A DNA stretch of 17,989 bases from UBA2093 sp044340485. GTDB taxonomy: Bacteria; Actinomycetota; Acidimicrobiia; Acidimicrobiales; Ilumatobacteraceae. This document shows positions 7,299-14,224 of the stretch, in pieces. Made by a program: the position numbers and the translations under genes. Below the pieces are notes generated by a model that worked only from the letters and a program-made list of their open reading frames with translations, was not told the origin of the DNA and did no database searches. The DNA is taken from the NCBI GenBank assembly GCA_044340485.1, contig JBIITN010000031.1, forward strand, positions 1-17,989, given 5' to 3'. Every line of letters starts with the position of its first letter. Positions within the stretch are counted from its first letter, which is position 1.

Positions 7299-7930
7299 TG
7301 AAGAATTTTGTGTAGGTCGGAAATGGCTTGAGTTGAACTGGTCACCTTGATTGTTGTCATGCCCATCGCCGCCGCCGGCTTTAGGTTGATGCCAAGGTCA
7401 TCCAGGAACACACATTCGTTGGGTGTCACGTTCAACATTTCACACGCAATCTCGTAAAAACGAGGTTCTGGTTTACGCACTCCCACCTTGCTGCTTTGCA
7501 CCACTTCATCGAAACGTTTCAAGATTTCGAGAATTTGTTTGTCACGTGATCCTGTTGGATTTTCATTGTGGGGGACCACGTTGTTCGTGAGACATGCGGT
7601 GCGATAGCCCGCTGCAATCACGCGATCAAGCAGGTCCACCATGTCGGGTCTGATGGATCCGTGCAACAGGGCGAGAACGTCAGACCCAGGAATGCGATGC
7701 CCGTGGGCCTCGCTCTCTGTTGCAAACATCTCATTGAATTGGTCCTGAGAGATGTCAGAGCGCTCAAGAAGGGCCCACGCGTTGGAATGGGGGTTTGTGG
7801 CATTGACGGTGCGAATGAGGTCGCGGGGAATTCCGTGAGCGTCCTCATAGTCATTGAATGCCTCGAAAGGGCTTGAGAGGATCACTCCGCCGAAATCCCA
7901 TAAGACCGCTGAGAACCCATTTTTTGGCAT
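7292..7930 (-). CDS. HAD-superfamily hydrolase (class IA, DFGGV type)
   Basis: This 212-residue cytoplasmic HAD protein has all four motifs in order. Motif I is WDFGGVIL with nucleophile D12. Motif II is CLTNN with T115. Motif III is K153 in RKPEP. Motif IV is FLDDLG with D177 and D178. The helical cap lies between motifs I and II (about 20-95), as in subclass IA. The residue two after the nucleophile is Gly14 rather than the Asp used as general acid in most HAD phosphatases, so an ordinary phosphatase role is uncertain; DFGGV relatives include epoxide-hydrolase-N-domain-like and ACAD10-type HADs. The substrate is unknown. The ATG at 7930 has no Shine-Dalgarno but has TACGCT exactly 6 nt upstream, pointing to a leaderless transcript. 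Confidence 0.9.
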   Translation of the reverse strand: MPKNGFSAVLWDFGGVILSSPFEAFNDYEDAHGIPRDLIRTVNATNPHSNAWALLERSDISQDQFNEMFATESEAHGHRIPGSDVLALLHGSIRPDMVDLLDRVIAAGYRTACLTNNVVPHNENPTGSRDKQILEILKRFDEVVQSSKVGVRKPEPRFYEIACEMLNVTPNECVFLDDLGINLKPAAAMGMTTIKVTSSTQAISDLHKILHL

Positions 7931-7936
7931 TGAAAC

Positions 7937-7942
7937 AGCGTA
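7937..7942 (-). promoter_or_regulatory. -10 box placing HAD gene transcription start at its ATG
   Basis: TACGCT on the minus strand is followed by 6 nt and then ATG 7930. It matches TANNNT with leaderless spacing. No -35 consensus was seen. Confidence 0.5.
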
Positions 7943-7986
7943 GGCGGGGGTTCCTCACTTTGCAGGCTTGGAGTGCTTGACTTGTC

Positions 7987-9117
7987 GTGATGGTAAAGCA
8001 CGTGATTGTTGACGGTTCGAACCTGGCTACCGAGGGACGAACCCAACCCAGCTTGGCCCAACTCAATGAAGCTGTATTGGCATTTATTGAAGAGAACCCA
8101 GACATCAAAGTCACGGTGGTGGTCGATGCCACATTTGGTCATCGCATCAGTAAAAAAGAAGCAGCAGAGTTTAACGAAGCAGTAGACAATAACGAACTGG
8201 TTGCACCACCTGCCGGAGCTGTGGGACGAGGAGATGCGTTCGTGCTTTCAATCGCCGACAAGGTGAAGGCGTCAGTGCTGTCGAATGATTCGTATCAGGA
8301 GTTTCACGGCAAGTATCCGTGGCTATTTGACGAAGGTCGACTCATCGGTGGAAAACCTGTCCCACACATTGGCTGGGTGTTCGTGGAGCGACTTCCTGTT
8401 CGTGGTGCAACAAGTCGACGAGCGATGAAAGCAGGCGGGAAACTTGTTGCGAAAGAACCACCGAAGGCAAGTCCTGAAGCAAGTAAACCAATGCCGGTAC
8501 CAAAGGCTCCACCGCCCGGTGTAAAGAAAAAAATCGATGTTGAAGCGAAGCCCACTAACTCCGGTGATGTGATGGCGTATTTATCGTTTGTCGAGAAACA
8601 TCCTGTTGGTTCAGTGGTGAAGGGTGTCGTCGATGGTTATTCGGCAAATGGTGTGATTGTCAAGATTGGCGATATTCGTGGGTATGCACCCTTGCGATTG
8701 CTCGGCAACCCCGCACCTCGTCGCCCTCGTGATGTGTTTGCAATGGGCCAGAGTGTCACTTTGATGATTGCGGGATACACCGCGTCTCGACGAAGTGTGG
8801 ATCTTGGTGTTGTCGAAGTGGTATCGCTTGTTCTCAAGAAAACCGCTAAGAAAGACGTCGGCAAGAAAGTGCCAGCAAAATCTGTTGCTAAGGCTGCAAA
8901 AAAGAAGAATCCGCTGGTGAAAAAAGACGCGGCTACAAAAGACATAGCGAAAAAAGAAACTATGAAAAAAGACGCTGTGAAAAAAGATGTGGCAAAGAAA
9001 GAACCCGCGAAGAAGATGGTGGCAAAAAAGACCACAAAGACGCCAGTTGCGAAAAAAGCCACGTCAAAACAGATGACCGGCACCACCAGCGCTGTAAAAA
9101 AATCTTCCACGAAATAA
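7987..9117 (+). CDS. Zc3h12a-type NYN/PIN ribonuclease-like protein with S1 domain and histone-H1-like lysine tail
   Basis: This 376-residue protein has three parts. (1) An N-terminal NYN/Zc3h12a-like nuclease fold (about 4-125) has VIVDGSN with D9 and N12, VVVDATFG with D47, GRGDAF with D83, and SNDSYQEF with D101. D9, N12, D83 and D101 line up by motif with the metal-binding residues of Regnase-type RNases. (2) After a Pro/Lys linker (150-195) comes one S1 RNA-binding domain (about 203-276; VGSVVKGVVDGYSANGVIVKI...). (3) A tail (about 284-376) is built from KKD, AKK and VAKK repeats. The sensible role is an RNA endonuclease or RNA-binding factor held on nucleic acid by its tail. The substrate is unknown, and activity is inferred from residues only. 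The start is GTG 7987 or the next codon ATG 7990; a GGAG at 7970-7973 is rather far upstream. It lies upstream of xthA on the same strand. Confidence 0.82.
   Translation: MMVKHVIVDGSNLATEGRTQPSLAQLNEAVLAFIEENPDIKVTVVVDATFGHRISKKEAAEFNEAVDNNELVAPPAGAVGRGDAFVLSIADKVKASVLSNDSYQEFHGKYPWLFDEGRLIGGKPVPHIGWVFVERLPVRGATSRRAMKAGGKLVAKEPPKASPEASKPMPVPKAPPPGVKKKIDVEAKPTNSGDVMAYLSFVEKHPVGSVVKGVVDGYSANGVIVKIGDIRGYAPLRLLGNPAPRRPRDVFAMGQSVTLMIAGYTASRRSVDLGVVEVVSLVLKKTAKKDVGKKVPAKSVAKAAKKKNPLVKKDAATKDIAKKETMKKDAVKKDVAKKEPAKKMVAKKTTKTPVAKKATSKQMTGTTSAVKKSSTK
8836..9114 (+). repeat. Degenerate lysine/alanine repeat tract coding the basic tail
   Basis: The 3' end of the NYN-S1 gene consists of imperfect short repeats such as GCGAAAAAAGA/GTGAAAAAAGA, coding KKD, KKE and AKK units. 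The tract is A-rich and in frame throughout. It could vary in length by slippage. Similar tails occur on other actinobacterial nucleic-acid-binding proteins. Confidence 0.8.
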
Positions 9118-9170
9118 CAAACCACTTCAACAATTGAGGGTTGGCATGGCATGAGGTAGCCATGTTTCTG

Positions 9171-9176
9171 TACCGT
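9171..9176 (+). promoter_or_regulatory. -10 box placing xthA transcription start at GTG 9183
   Basis: TACCGT is followed by 6 nt and then GTG 9183. This agrees with the canonical family N-terminus and with leaderless expression. No -35 was seen at a normal distance. Confidence 0.42.
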
Positions 9177-9182
9177 CTAGGT

Positions 9183-9959
9183 GTGCTCATCGCGACATGG
9201 AACGTCAACTCTCTAAAGGCCCGGCTACCACGAGTAGAGGAATGGCTTGCCGATGTGCAGCCCGATGTGGTGTGTCTGCAAGAAACCAAAATGAAACAAG
9301 ATGCGTTTCCTGCAGAGGCCATCGCGGCTCTGGGGTACGAGAGTGCGCACTACGGACAAGGGCAATGGAATGGCGTTGCCATTTTGTCTCGAGTTGGTAT
9401 CGACAAAGTGCACTGTAATTTTGCCGATGGTATCGACCCAGATCCCGATGCCCGCATCATCTCTGCAACGTGCGGCGGGGTCCGCGTGTCATCGGTGTAT
9501 GTGCCAAATGGTCGCAGTCTTGATCACGAGCATTATCAATACAAGTTGTCATGGATGATGCGATTACGAGAGCATCTCGACGCAACCTGCAAAAAGTCAG
9601 CCGATGTTGTGGTGGCGGGTGACTTCAACATCGCTCCCGACGATCGCGACGTGTACGACCCAAAACAGTTTGAAGGAGCAACACACGTGAGTGAACCCGA
9701 GCGTTCGGTGTTAGATCAGGTGTGTCAATTTGGGTTGGAAGACACATTCCGATTGTTTCATGAAGATGCAGGTTTGTATTCCTGGTGGGATTATCGCAAT
9801 GGTGATTTTCACAAAGGAAATGGACTTCGTATAGATCTCATCTTGGCATCACAATCGGTGAGTAAACGTTCTTCTTGGACAGCTATTGACCGCAATGCTC
9901 GTAAGGGTCAGCAACCAAGCGACCATGCCCCAGTATTGCTATTGGTCGATGAGAAATAG
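9183..9959 (+). CDS. xthA: Exodeoxyribonuclease III (AP endonuclease)
   Basis: From GTG 9183 this is a 258-residue EEP-family enzyme that cuts DNA at abasic sites and has 3'-5' exonuclease and 3'-phosphatase activity (base-excision repair, cytoplasm). The start gives MLIATWNVNS, the classic N-terminus. Active-site residues are all present: N7 (WNVNS), E34 (QETK), Y106, D147 and N149 (GDFNIAP), D218 (RIDLIL) and D247/H248 (SDHAP). N7 and E34 fall at the same numbers as in E. coli ExoIII. An alternative ATG at 9162 has GAGG 5 nt upstream and would add seven residues (MFLYRLG). I prefer 9183 because of the family start and the TACCGT box 6 nt before it. It is followed 15 nt later by the thioesterase gene, probably one operon. 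Confidence 0.95.
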   Translation: MLIATWNVNSLKARLPRVEEWLADVQPDVVCLQETKMKQDAFPAEAIAALGYESAHYGQGQWNGVAILSRVGIDKVHCNFADGIDPDPDARIISATCGGVRVSSVYVPNGRSLDHEHYQYKLSWMMRLREHLDATCKKSADVVVAGDFNIAPDDRDVYDPKQFEGATHVSEPERSVLDQVCQFGLEDTFRLFHEDAGLYSWWDYRNGDFHKGNGLRIDLILASQSVSKRSSWTAIDRNARKGQQPSDHAPVLLLVDEK

Positions 9960-9974
9960 AGAGGGGAGTCGATC

Positions 9975-10679
9975 ATGAAGGAATCTTGGAGTAATGACGA
10001 AATCAACTTTGCGTCATTTCATGTTCGTGAAAACGAGATGACCGATATCGAGCTTGCCCATGTTGATCTTGCGCAATCCGTGCGCAAGCTGATGAATACG
10101 GCTTTCACTTCACGTGCAACTGTCGCGGAGGTTCGCAAAGCAATTAGTTCTGTGAACGATGCCATTGGTTCGCTTCATGTCAATCGTGGAACTGATGCGT
10201 ACAGTCCGAACGTGGGCTTTTTTATGGACCGCAGCCCGATGTTTGGGTCGATGAACCCCATCGCAACACCCATGAATATTTCTCAAGAAGAAATCAGCAT
10301 AGATGAAAGCATCACGGGTGTCGTTGTGGTTGGCGACATCTTTTTCACAGAGTTGTACGAAGGTCCTCCCGGCCATGTTCATGGTGGCTTTGTTGCGGCT
10401 GCCTTTGATGAGGTCTTGGGCGTGGCACAGTCGTTGTCGGAAAATCCTGGCATGACCGGACGGTTATCTATTTCGTACCGCAGTCCAACACCGTTATTTC
10501 AACAACTCACTTTGCGTGGATACGTGCAAAAAGTAGAAGGTCGGAAGATTTTCACGTACGGAACACTTCATAAAGGTGACACGTTGTGCGCTGAAGCAGA
10601 AGGTCTATTTATTTCGATGAACCCTGAGGTTTTCGAACGTCTGATGCAATCACGTACTGATCTTACTAATCGTGATTAG
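9975..10679 (+). CDS. Hotdog-fold thioesterase (4HBT / THEM4-PaaI-like)
   Basis: This 234-residue protein starts at ATG 9975 behind a strong GAGGGGAG (9961-9968, 6 nt spacing). The hotdog domain occupies about residues 105-215. Its signature GPPGHVHGGFVAAAFDE carries the HGG turn (136-138) and acidic D145/E146, as in PaaI/THEM4-type acyl-CoA thioesterases that hydrolyse acyl- or aryl-CoA thioesters. The N-terminal part (1-100) is an extension outside the core, with an amphipathic region (about 25-70), and might mediate oligomerisation. The substrate cannot be read from sequence. It lies 15 nt after xthA. Its last 14 nt overlap the end of the convergent helicase gene. Confidence 0.88.
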   Translation: MKESWSNDEINFASFHVRENEMTDIELAHVDLAQSVRKLMNTAFTSRATVAEVRKAISSVNDAIGSLHVNRGTDAYSPNVGFFMDRSPMFGSMNPIATPMNISQEEISIDESITGVVVVGDIFFTELYEGPPGHVHGGFVAAAFDEVLGVAQSLSENPGMTGRLSISYRSPTPLFQQLTLRGYVQKVEGRKIFTYGTLHKGDTLCAEAEGLFISMNPEVFERLMQSRTDLTNRD

Positions 10680-12597
10680 GTGAGGTATCTCCCGCAGACG
10701 CGGTGGCGAGTACATCAATAATGCGATCACTATGGCGCGCGGCAAGCATTGTTCCGACGATGCGAGCAACATGATCGTGGTCTCGGGGAAGTTCTGTTGC
10801 CAACTGCTTTAGTTGCTTGTCAGAGATGATTGCGCGAACGTCAACGCGCGCGGCACGCGCTGCATTTTTACGCCATTCTTCCAAAGCCACCCGCGCTTTG
10901 TTTTCTTCCTGACGTTTCGTGGCAAGCATGCGCAGTTCCTGTGGTGGGGCAACAACTTTCTGCTCGCCTGTTGGCATATCGCGAAGAAGTGCACTCGGAC
11001 CAGTGCGTCGACCGTTTCGTGAGTCGGTCCAGGTCACCACAAGAGCGTCTGATGCTCGAGTCATCGCCACGTACGCCAAACGACTTTCTTCTTCGCGGGC
11101 AACAACGGTGCGCGCGTTGCCGTGTGGGAGAAGACCTTTTTCTGCTCCAGCAAGAACAACTCCGTACCACTCGCGTCCCTTAGCGGCGTGAAAGTTCATC
11201 ACGGCAACACCATCTGGCGCTTCAAGTGACACCGACGTTGCGAGCCAGCTTGCAAATGATCGGCCGTCGACATGGCCAATCGAATTATCCGTGAGGTATT
11301 CGCGTACTTTTTGTGCGACTTGAATGGTGGCATCAGGAGTGTCGGGGTCGGGCATGTCGAGAATGTCGCTCGCCCACGCGGTCAGCAAGTCACGCCCACC
11401 AAGTGCGGACGCTTCACTTACCGCATCGTTGTAGCTATGGCCTTTCATTGTGCGCTGAGTGGGTATTCCACGCATCGACAATGCATCACTAATTGACTGA
11501 GCCAGATTATTAGTGCGCACAAGAACTGCAAGATGGCGCCATGATGGAAAACGGTCATACATCGCACGCAGATGTTGTTCGATCGCATCTATCTCGTCAT
11601 CTTCAGTCGCACACCGCACCATTTCAACAGGGGTGCCAATTGGTCGCCGCGACATGGCAGATGTCGAACCCGCTTCACCAAGTACGTGAATTGCGGCATT
11701 CACAATGGGTGGCACGCATCGGTAGTTTGACGGCAGTGTCACCACCTGTGATGGTGCGGGGAGGTCGGGAAGAGTGTCGAACAGAGTGTGGTCGGCGCCG
11801 TTCCATCCATAGATCGCTTGGTTTGGATCGCCAACAAGAAACAGATCTGGATTATCACCAACAACAAGACGAAGGAAACGGTATTGCAACGGGTTCATGT
11901 CTTGTGCTTCGTCGACTAAGACGTGTCGATACTGCCATCGGATGGATGCCAAGAATCGCGGATCGTCGAGAGCCTCATGGATTGTCAGGCGCAACATGTC
12001 GTTGAGATCAAGCACTCCGCGCTTTTTCTTTAGTGCTTCATACTGATTGACGATTGTCGCGTATTGAGCAGAGGGAATACTGATTCCGTTTCCACGTTTA
12101 TTTAAGTAATCGACCATTTGGTCGGTTGTGAAGTCCCGTGCATACGCAATGTCGATTGTGTTTGAAATTTCGGGCAAGACTCCTCGCTGCACGCGTTCAC
12201 CCGCTGCCGTAGCAAGAAGTTGCATGCGATTGATCAGTACAGTTGGTTCTCGTCGACGAGTGTCTGCGTACCGTTGGCGAAGAAGTCGATACGCAACGGC
12301 ATGAAAAGTTCCTGCTATTGGTAATTCGGAGAAATCAAATTGACGAAGTCGTCGTCGTAGCTCCCCAGCAGCTTCACGAGTAAATGTGATTGCGAGTGCG
12401 TGGGGCAACACTGCTGGATCAAGAGTTGCTCGCCATGCGAGGCGGTGGGTGAGGACGCGCGTTTTCCCCGCTCCAGCACCAGCACGCACCACAACCACAC
12501 CCACAGGGGCCGTCACGGCTCTGTGTTGGTCGGGGTCAAGTCCATGTAGCACCTGGTCGACACGCGCATCGGCGGCGGGGAGGGGTGCATGGGTCAT
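10666..12597 (-). CDS. uvrD2: UvrD2-like SF1A DNA helicase with HRDC-like C-terminus
   Basis: This 643-residue ATP-dependent 3'-5' helicase belongs to the UvrD/Rep/PcrA group. Visible motifs: Q motif LDPDQHRAV (20-28), Walker A RAGAGAGKT (38-46), Ia TFTREAA (71-77), II VDEAQD (228-233), III GDPNQAIYGWNGAD (256-269), IV SNYR (290-293), V NFHAAKGREW (468-477) and VI EESRLAYVAMTRA (503-515). The C-terminal 569-633 segment (EEWRKNAAR...ISDKQLKQLATELP) resembles the HRDC end of actinobacterial UvrD2. The four-cysteine zinc motif found between the core and HRDC in mycobacterial UvrD2 is missing (540-570 has no Cys). ATG 12597 has TAGTTT 6 nt upstream, so it is probably leaderless. It is divergent from the PH-domain gene across 34 nt. 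Confidence 0.9.
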   Translation of the reverse strand: MTHAPLPAADARVDQVLHGLDPDQHRAVTAPVGVVVVRAGAGAGKTRVLTHRLAWRATLDPAVLPHALAITFTREAAGELRRRLRQFDFSELPIAGTFHAVAYRLLRQRYADTRRREPTVLINRMQLLATAAGERVQRGVLPEISNTIDIAYARDFTTDQMVDYLNKRGNGISIPSAQYATIVNQYEALKKKRGVLDLNDMLRLTIHEALDDPRFLASIRWQYRHVLVDEAQDMNPLQYRFLRLVVGDNPDLFLVGDPNQAIYGWNGADHTLFDTLPDLPAPSQVVTLPSNYRCVPPIVNAAIHVLGEAGSTSAMSRRPIGTPVEMVRCATEDDEIDAIEQHLRAMYDRFPSWRHLAVLVRTNNLAQSISDALSMRGIPTQRTMKGHSYNDAVSEASALGGRDLLTAWASDILDMPDPDTPDATIQVAQKVREYLTDNSIGHVDGRSFASWLATSVSLEAPDGVAVMNFHAAKGREWYGVVLAGAEKGLLPHGNARTVVAREEESRLAYVAMTRASDALVVTWTDSRNGRRTGPSALLRDMPTGEQKVVAPPQELRMLATKRQEENKARVALEEWRKNAARAARVDVRAIISDKQLKQLATELPRDHDHVARIVGTMLAARHSDRIIDVLATASAGDTSPNHD

Positions 12598-12603
12598 TCC
12601 AGC

Positions 12604-12609
12604 AAACTA
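12604..12609 (-). promoter_or_regulatory. -10 box placing uvrD2-like transcription start at its ATG
   Basis: TAGTTT on the minus strand is followed by 6 nt and then ATG 12597. It lies back to back with the rightward -10 at 12619, so the two promoters must overlap in 34 nt. Confidence 0.5.
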
Positions 12610-12618
12610 CGCCCTGAC

Positions 12619-12624
12619 TACCAT
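12619..12624 (+). promoter_or_regulatory. -10 box placing PH-domain gene transcription start at its ATG
   Basis: TACCAT is followed by 7 nt and then ATG 12632, a leaderless arrangement. No -35 consensus was seen. Confidence 0.5.
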
Positions 12625-12631
12625 CGGTGCC

Positions 12632-13261
12632 ATGCCGTTCCCTCGCAAATTGCTCAATGACTATGAAACTGTGGTGCTCGACCTCCATCCGCACTGGTGG
12701 TTTTTTGGTTGGCCAGCGATCACCACTGGTGCAACGGTCGTGATGTCGCTCGTCGTCAGGGCTCAATTGGATGGGGTGACAGAGTCCACGTTGTCGTATC
12801 TGCTCCTTGCGGCCCTCCTCGTGTCTGTTGCATGGCTCATCGTGCGGTTACTTGATTGGCGCACAACCTATTTCGTTGTGACCTCACATCGCTTGATCTT
12901 TCGTCGAGGTCTGTTATCGCGCAGCGGCATTGAGATACCGCTTGAGAAAATCAATAACGTGAATTTTCATCAGAGCATCGCCGAGCGAATACTCGGATGT
13001 GGAGATCTCATCATCGAATCAGCAAGCGAGAGTGGACAATCTCGTTTCACTGAAGTGGTGAACCCAGACCGTGTACAAGGCATTATTCACACCGCCATCC
13101 AAGAGCGTCTGCAAAGTGGTCCTGGCATGACGGTAGGTGCGGCCTCTCGAGGACCAGTTGACATTGCCGAACAACTTGAACGACTGGCCGATCTTCGCGA
13201 CCGTGGCGTGTTGACTGATGCCGAATTTGAAGATCAGAAACAGCGCCTTCTCGGCAACTAA
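12632..13261 (+). CDS. Membrane-anchored bacterial PH-domain protein (YdbS/DUF304 type) with SHOCT tail
   Basis: From ATG 12632 this is a 209-residue protein. The frame is open further left, but that part lies antisense inside the helicase gene, so the internal ATG is preferred. Two transmembrane helices (about 22-43 and 53-75) are followed by a bPH2/DUF304 domain (77-158: TTYFVVTSHRLIFRRGLLSRSGIEIPL). After a Gly/Ser-rich linker comes a C-terminal SHOCT motif (177-207: IAEQLERLADLRDRGVLTDAEFEDQKQRLL), a short oligomerisation module. The family sits in the cytoplasmic membrane with the PH domain inside. Roles are mostly unknown; YdbS/YdbT relatives have been linked to envelope stress or resistance. 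It is followed after 23 nt by the alpha/beta hydrolase, which seems to have its own start signal. Confidence 0.9.
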   Translation: MPFPRKLLNDYETVVLDLHPHWWFFGWPAITTGATVVMSLVVRAQLDGVTESTLSYLLLAALLVSVAWLIVRLLDWRTTYFVVTSHRLIFRRGLLSRSGIEIPLEKINNVNFHQSIAERILGCGDLIIESASESGQSRFTEVVNPDRVQGIIHTAIQERLQSGPGMTVGAASRGPVDIAEQLERLADLRDRGVLTDAEFEDQKQRLLGN

Positions 13262-13272
13262 GTACAGGTCAC

Positions 13273-13278
13273 TACACT
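13273..13278 (+). promoter_or_regulatory. -10 box placing alpha/beta hydrolase transcription start at its ATG
   Basis: TACACT is followed by 6 nt and then ATG 13285, so a leaderless mRNA is expected. The box sits inside a small GGTCA-N6-TGACC dyad (13267-13282), which could be an operator. Confidence 0.48.
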
Positions 13279-13284
13279 GACCGA

Positions 13285-14166
13285 ATGCCTCGCGCCTCGC
13301 TTTCTTCCGGAATTGACATCGAATATGACGTGACAGGGGATTTGGGGAGCCCGCCCACGTTGTGGATAATGGGCTTTAGCGCCCAGCTCATTGCGTGGCC
13401 CGATGAACTGATGAAGATGTTCGTCGATCGAGGACTTAGTGCGATTCGTTTCGATAATCGAGATTGCGGATTGTCGACAAAATTCGATGGCGTTCCGGCC
13501 AATACCGACGACGTCATCAAAGCGGCGTTACTGGGTGATGAAATGCCGCCCGTTGCGTACACCTTGCATGACATGGCTTCTGATGCCGCGGGTTTGTTAG
13601 ATCATCTCGCGATTGAAAAGGCCCACATCATTGGTGCGTCGATGGGTGGGATGATCGCTCAAACGTTTGCTCTTGATTACCCAGAGCGCACAATCACACT
13701 CACGTCGATCATGTCTCAACCGGGCGATCCCACCGTTGGCCAGCCAACACCAGAGGCCGCGGCAGCATTGTTGTCTCCGCCGCCACTGCAGCGCGAAAGC
13801 TACATCGCAGCATCAAGCAAGTATTTGGTATGGGCGTCGAAAAAGTACGGCAGTGCAGAACTTCTCAAAGAGCGTGCTGCACGCGAGTACGATCGCAGTT
13901 TCTACCCAGAAGGTGCTGGTCGTCAACTTGCTGCAATTTGGTCAAGCGGTGATCGACCAGAACGTCTTGCAAAAATGAATATTCCAACGCTTGTAATTCA
14001 TGGTCGTGATGACACACTGATCACACCTGACGGTGGCGAACGTACAGCGGAACTTATTCCGAATGCGCAATTACTGATGTTGGACGACATGGGTCACGAT
14101 CTGCCACAACCTTTGTGGCCAACATTCACCGACGCCATTTGTTCGCATATCGCGAAGCATTCGTGA
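13285..14166 (+). CDS. Alpha/beta-hydrolase fold esterase/lipase-like enzyme
   Basis: This 293-residue cytoplasmic alpha/beta hydrolase has no signal peptide. The catalytic triad is visible: nucleophile S119 in the elbow GASMGG (117-122), acid D243 in HGRDDTLI, and H271 in MGHDLP. The oxyanion region is IMGFSAQ (28-34), and FDNRDCGLST (56-65) is the usual block after strand 4. A cap region (about 140-225) lies between the nucleophile and the acid. It resembles the RdmC/aclacinomycin-methylesterase-like group of hydrolases common in actinobacteria. The substrate is unknown; a carboxylester or lactone is plausible. There is no Shine-Dalgarno, but TACACT lies 6 nt before the ATG. Confidence 0.9.
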   Translation: MPRASLSSGIDIEYDVTGDLGSPPTLWIMGFSAQLIAWPDELMKMFVDRGLSAIRFDNRDCGLSTKFDGVPANTDDVIKAALLGDEMPPVAYTLHDMASDAAGLLDHLAIEKAHIIGASMGGMIAQTFALDYPERTITLTSIMSQPGDPTVGQPTPEAAAALLSPPPLQRESYIAASSKYLVWASKKYGSAELLKERAAREYDRSFYPEGAGRQLAAIWSSGDRPERLAKMNIPTLVIHGRDDTLITPDGGERTAELIPNAQLLMLDDMGHDLPQPLWPTFTDAICSHIAKHS

Positions 14167-14169
14167 GTG

Positions 14170-14175
14170 CATAAT
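14170..14175 (+). promoter_or_regulatory. Possible -10 box for the racemase operon
   Basis: CATAAT matches five of six bases of TATAAT and lies about 50 nt before the racemase start, in the 58-nt gap after the hydrolase. No good -35 at normal spacing was found. A leader of about 43 nt would include the Shine-Dalgarno at 14213. Confidence 0.35.
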
Positions 14176-14212
14176 TAAAGCGACATCTTCGTAAACACAA
14201 CACGTAGTACAC

Positions 14213-14218
14213 AAGGAG
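14213..14218 (+). promoter_or_regulatory. Strong Shine-Dalgarno deciding the racemase GTG start
   Basis: AAGGAG lies 6 nt before GTG 14225. It is the best ribosome-binding site in the window and fixes the non-ATG start. Confidence 0.85.
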
Positions 14219-14224
14219 AACACT

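Noticed and set aside
8836..9114. CRISPR-like or tandem-repeat array
   Set aside because: The repeats are short, imperfect and in frame with the S1 protein, and encode a basic tail; there are no unique spacers.
8637..9152. Phe/Thr-rich minus-strand frame over the lysine tail
   Set aside because: Poly-F/A/T strings are the complement of the KK repeats; no start signal or conserved feature.
9141..9182. xthA starting at TTG 9141
   Set aside because: TTG is a rare start, its purine-rich stretch is directly adjacent rather than spaced, and the family N-terminus matches GTG 9183.
12386..12631. PH-domain protein starting at 12386
   Set aside because: The added part lies antisense within the helicase gene, is Arg/Thr/Pro-rich shadow sequence, and ATG 12632 gives the proper two-helix start.
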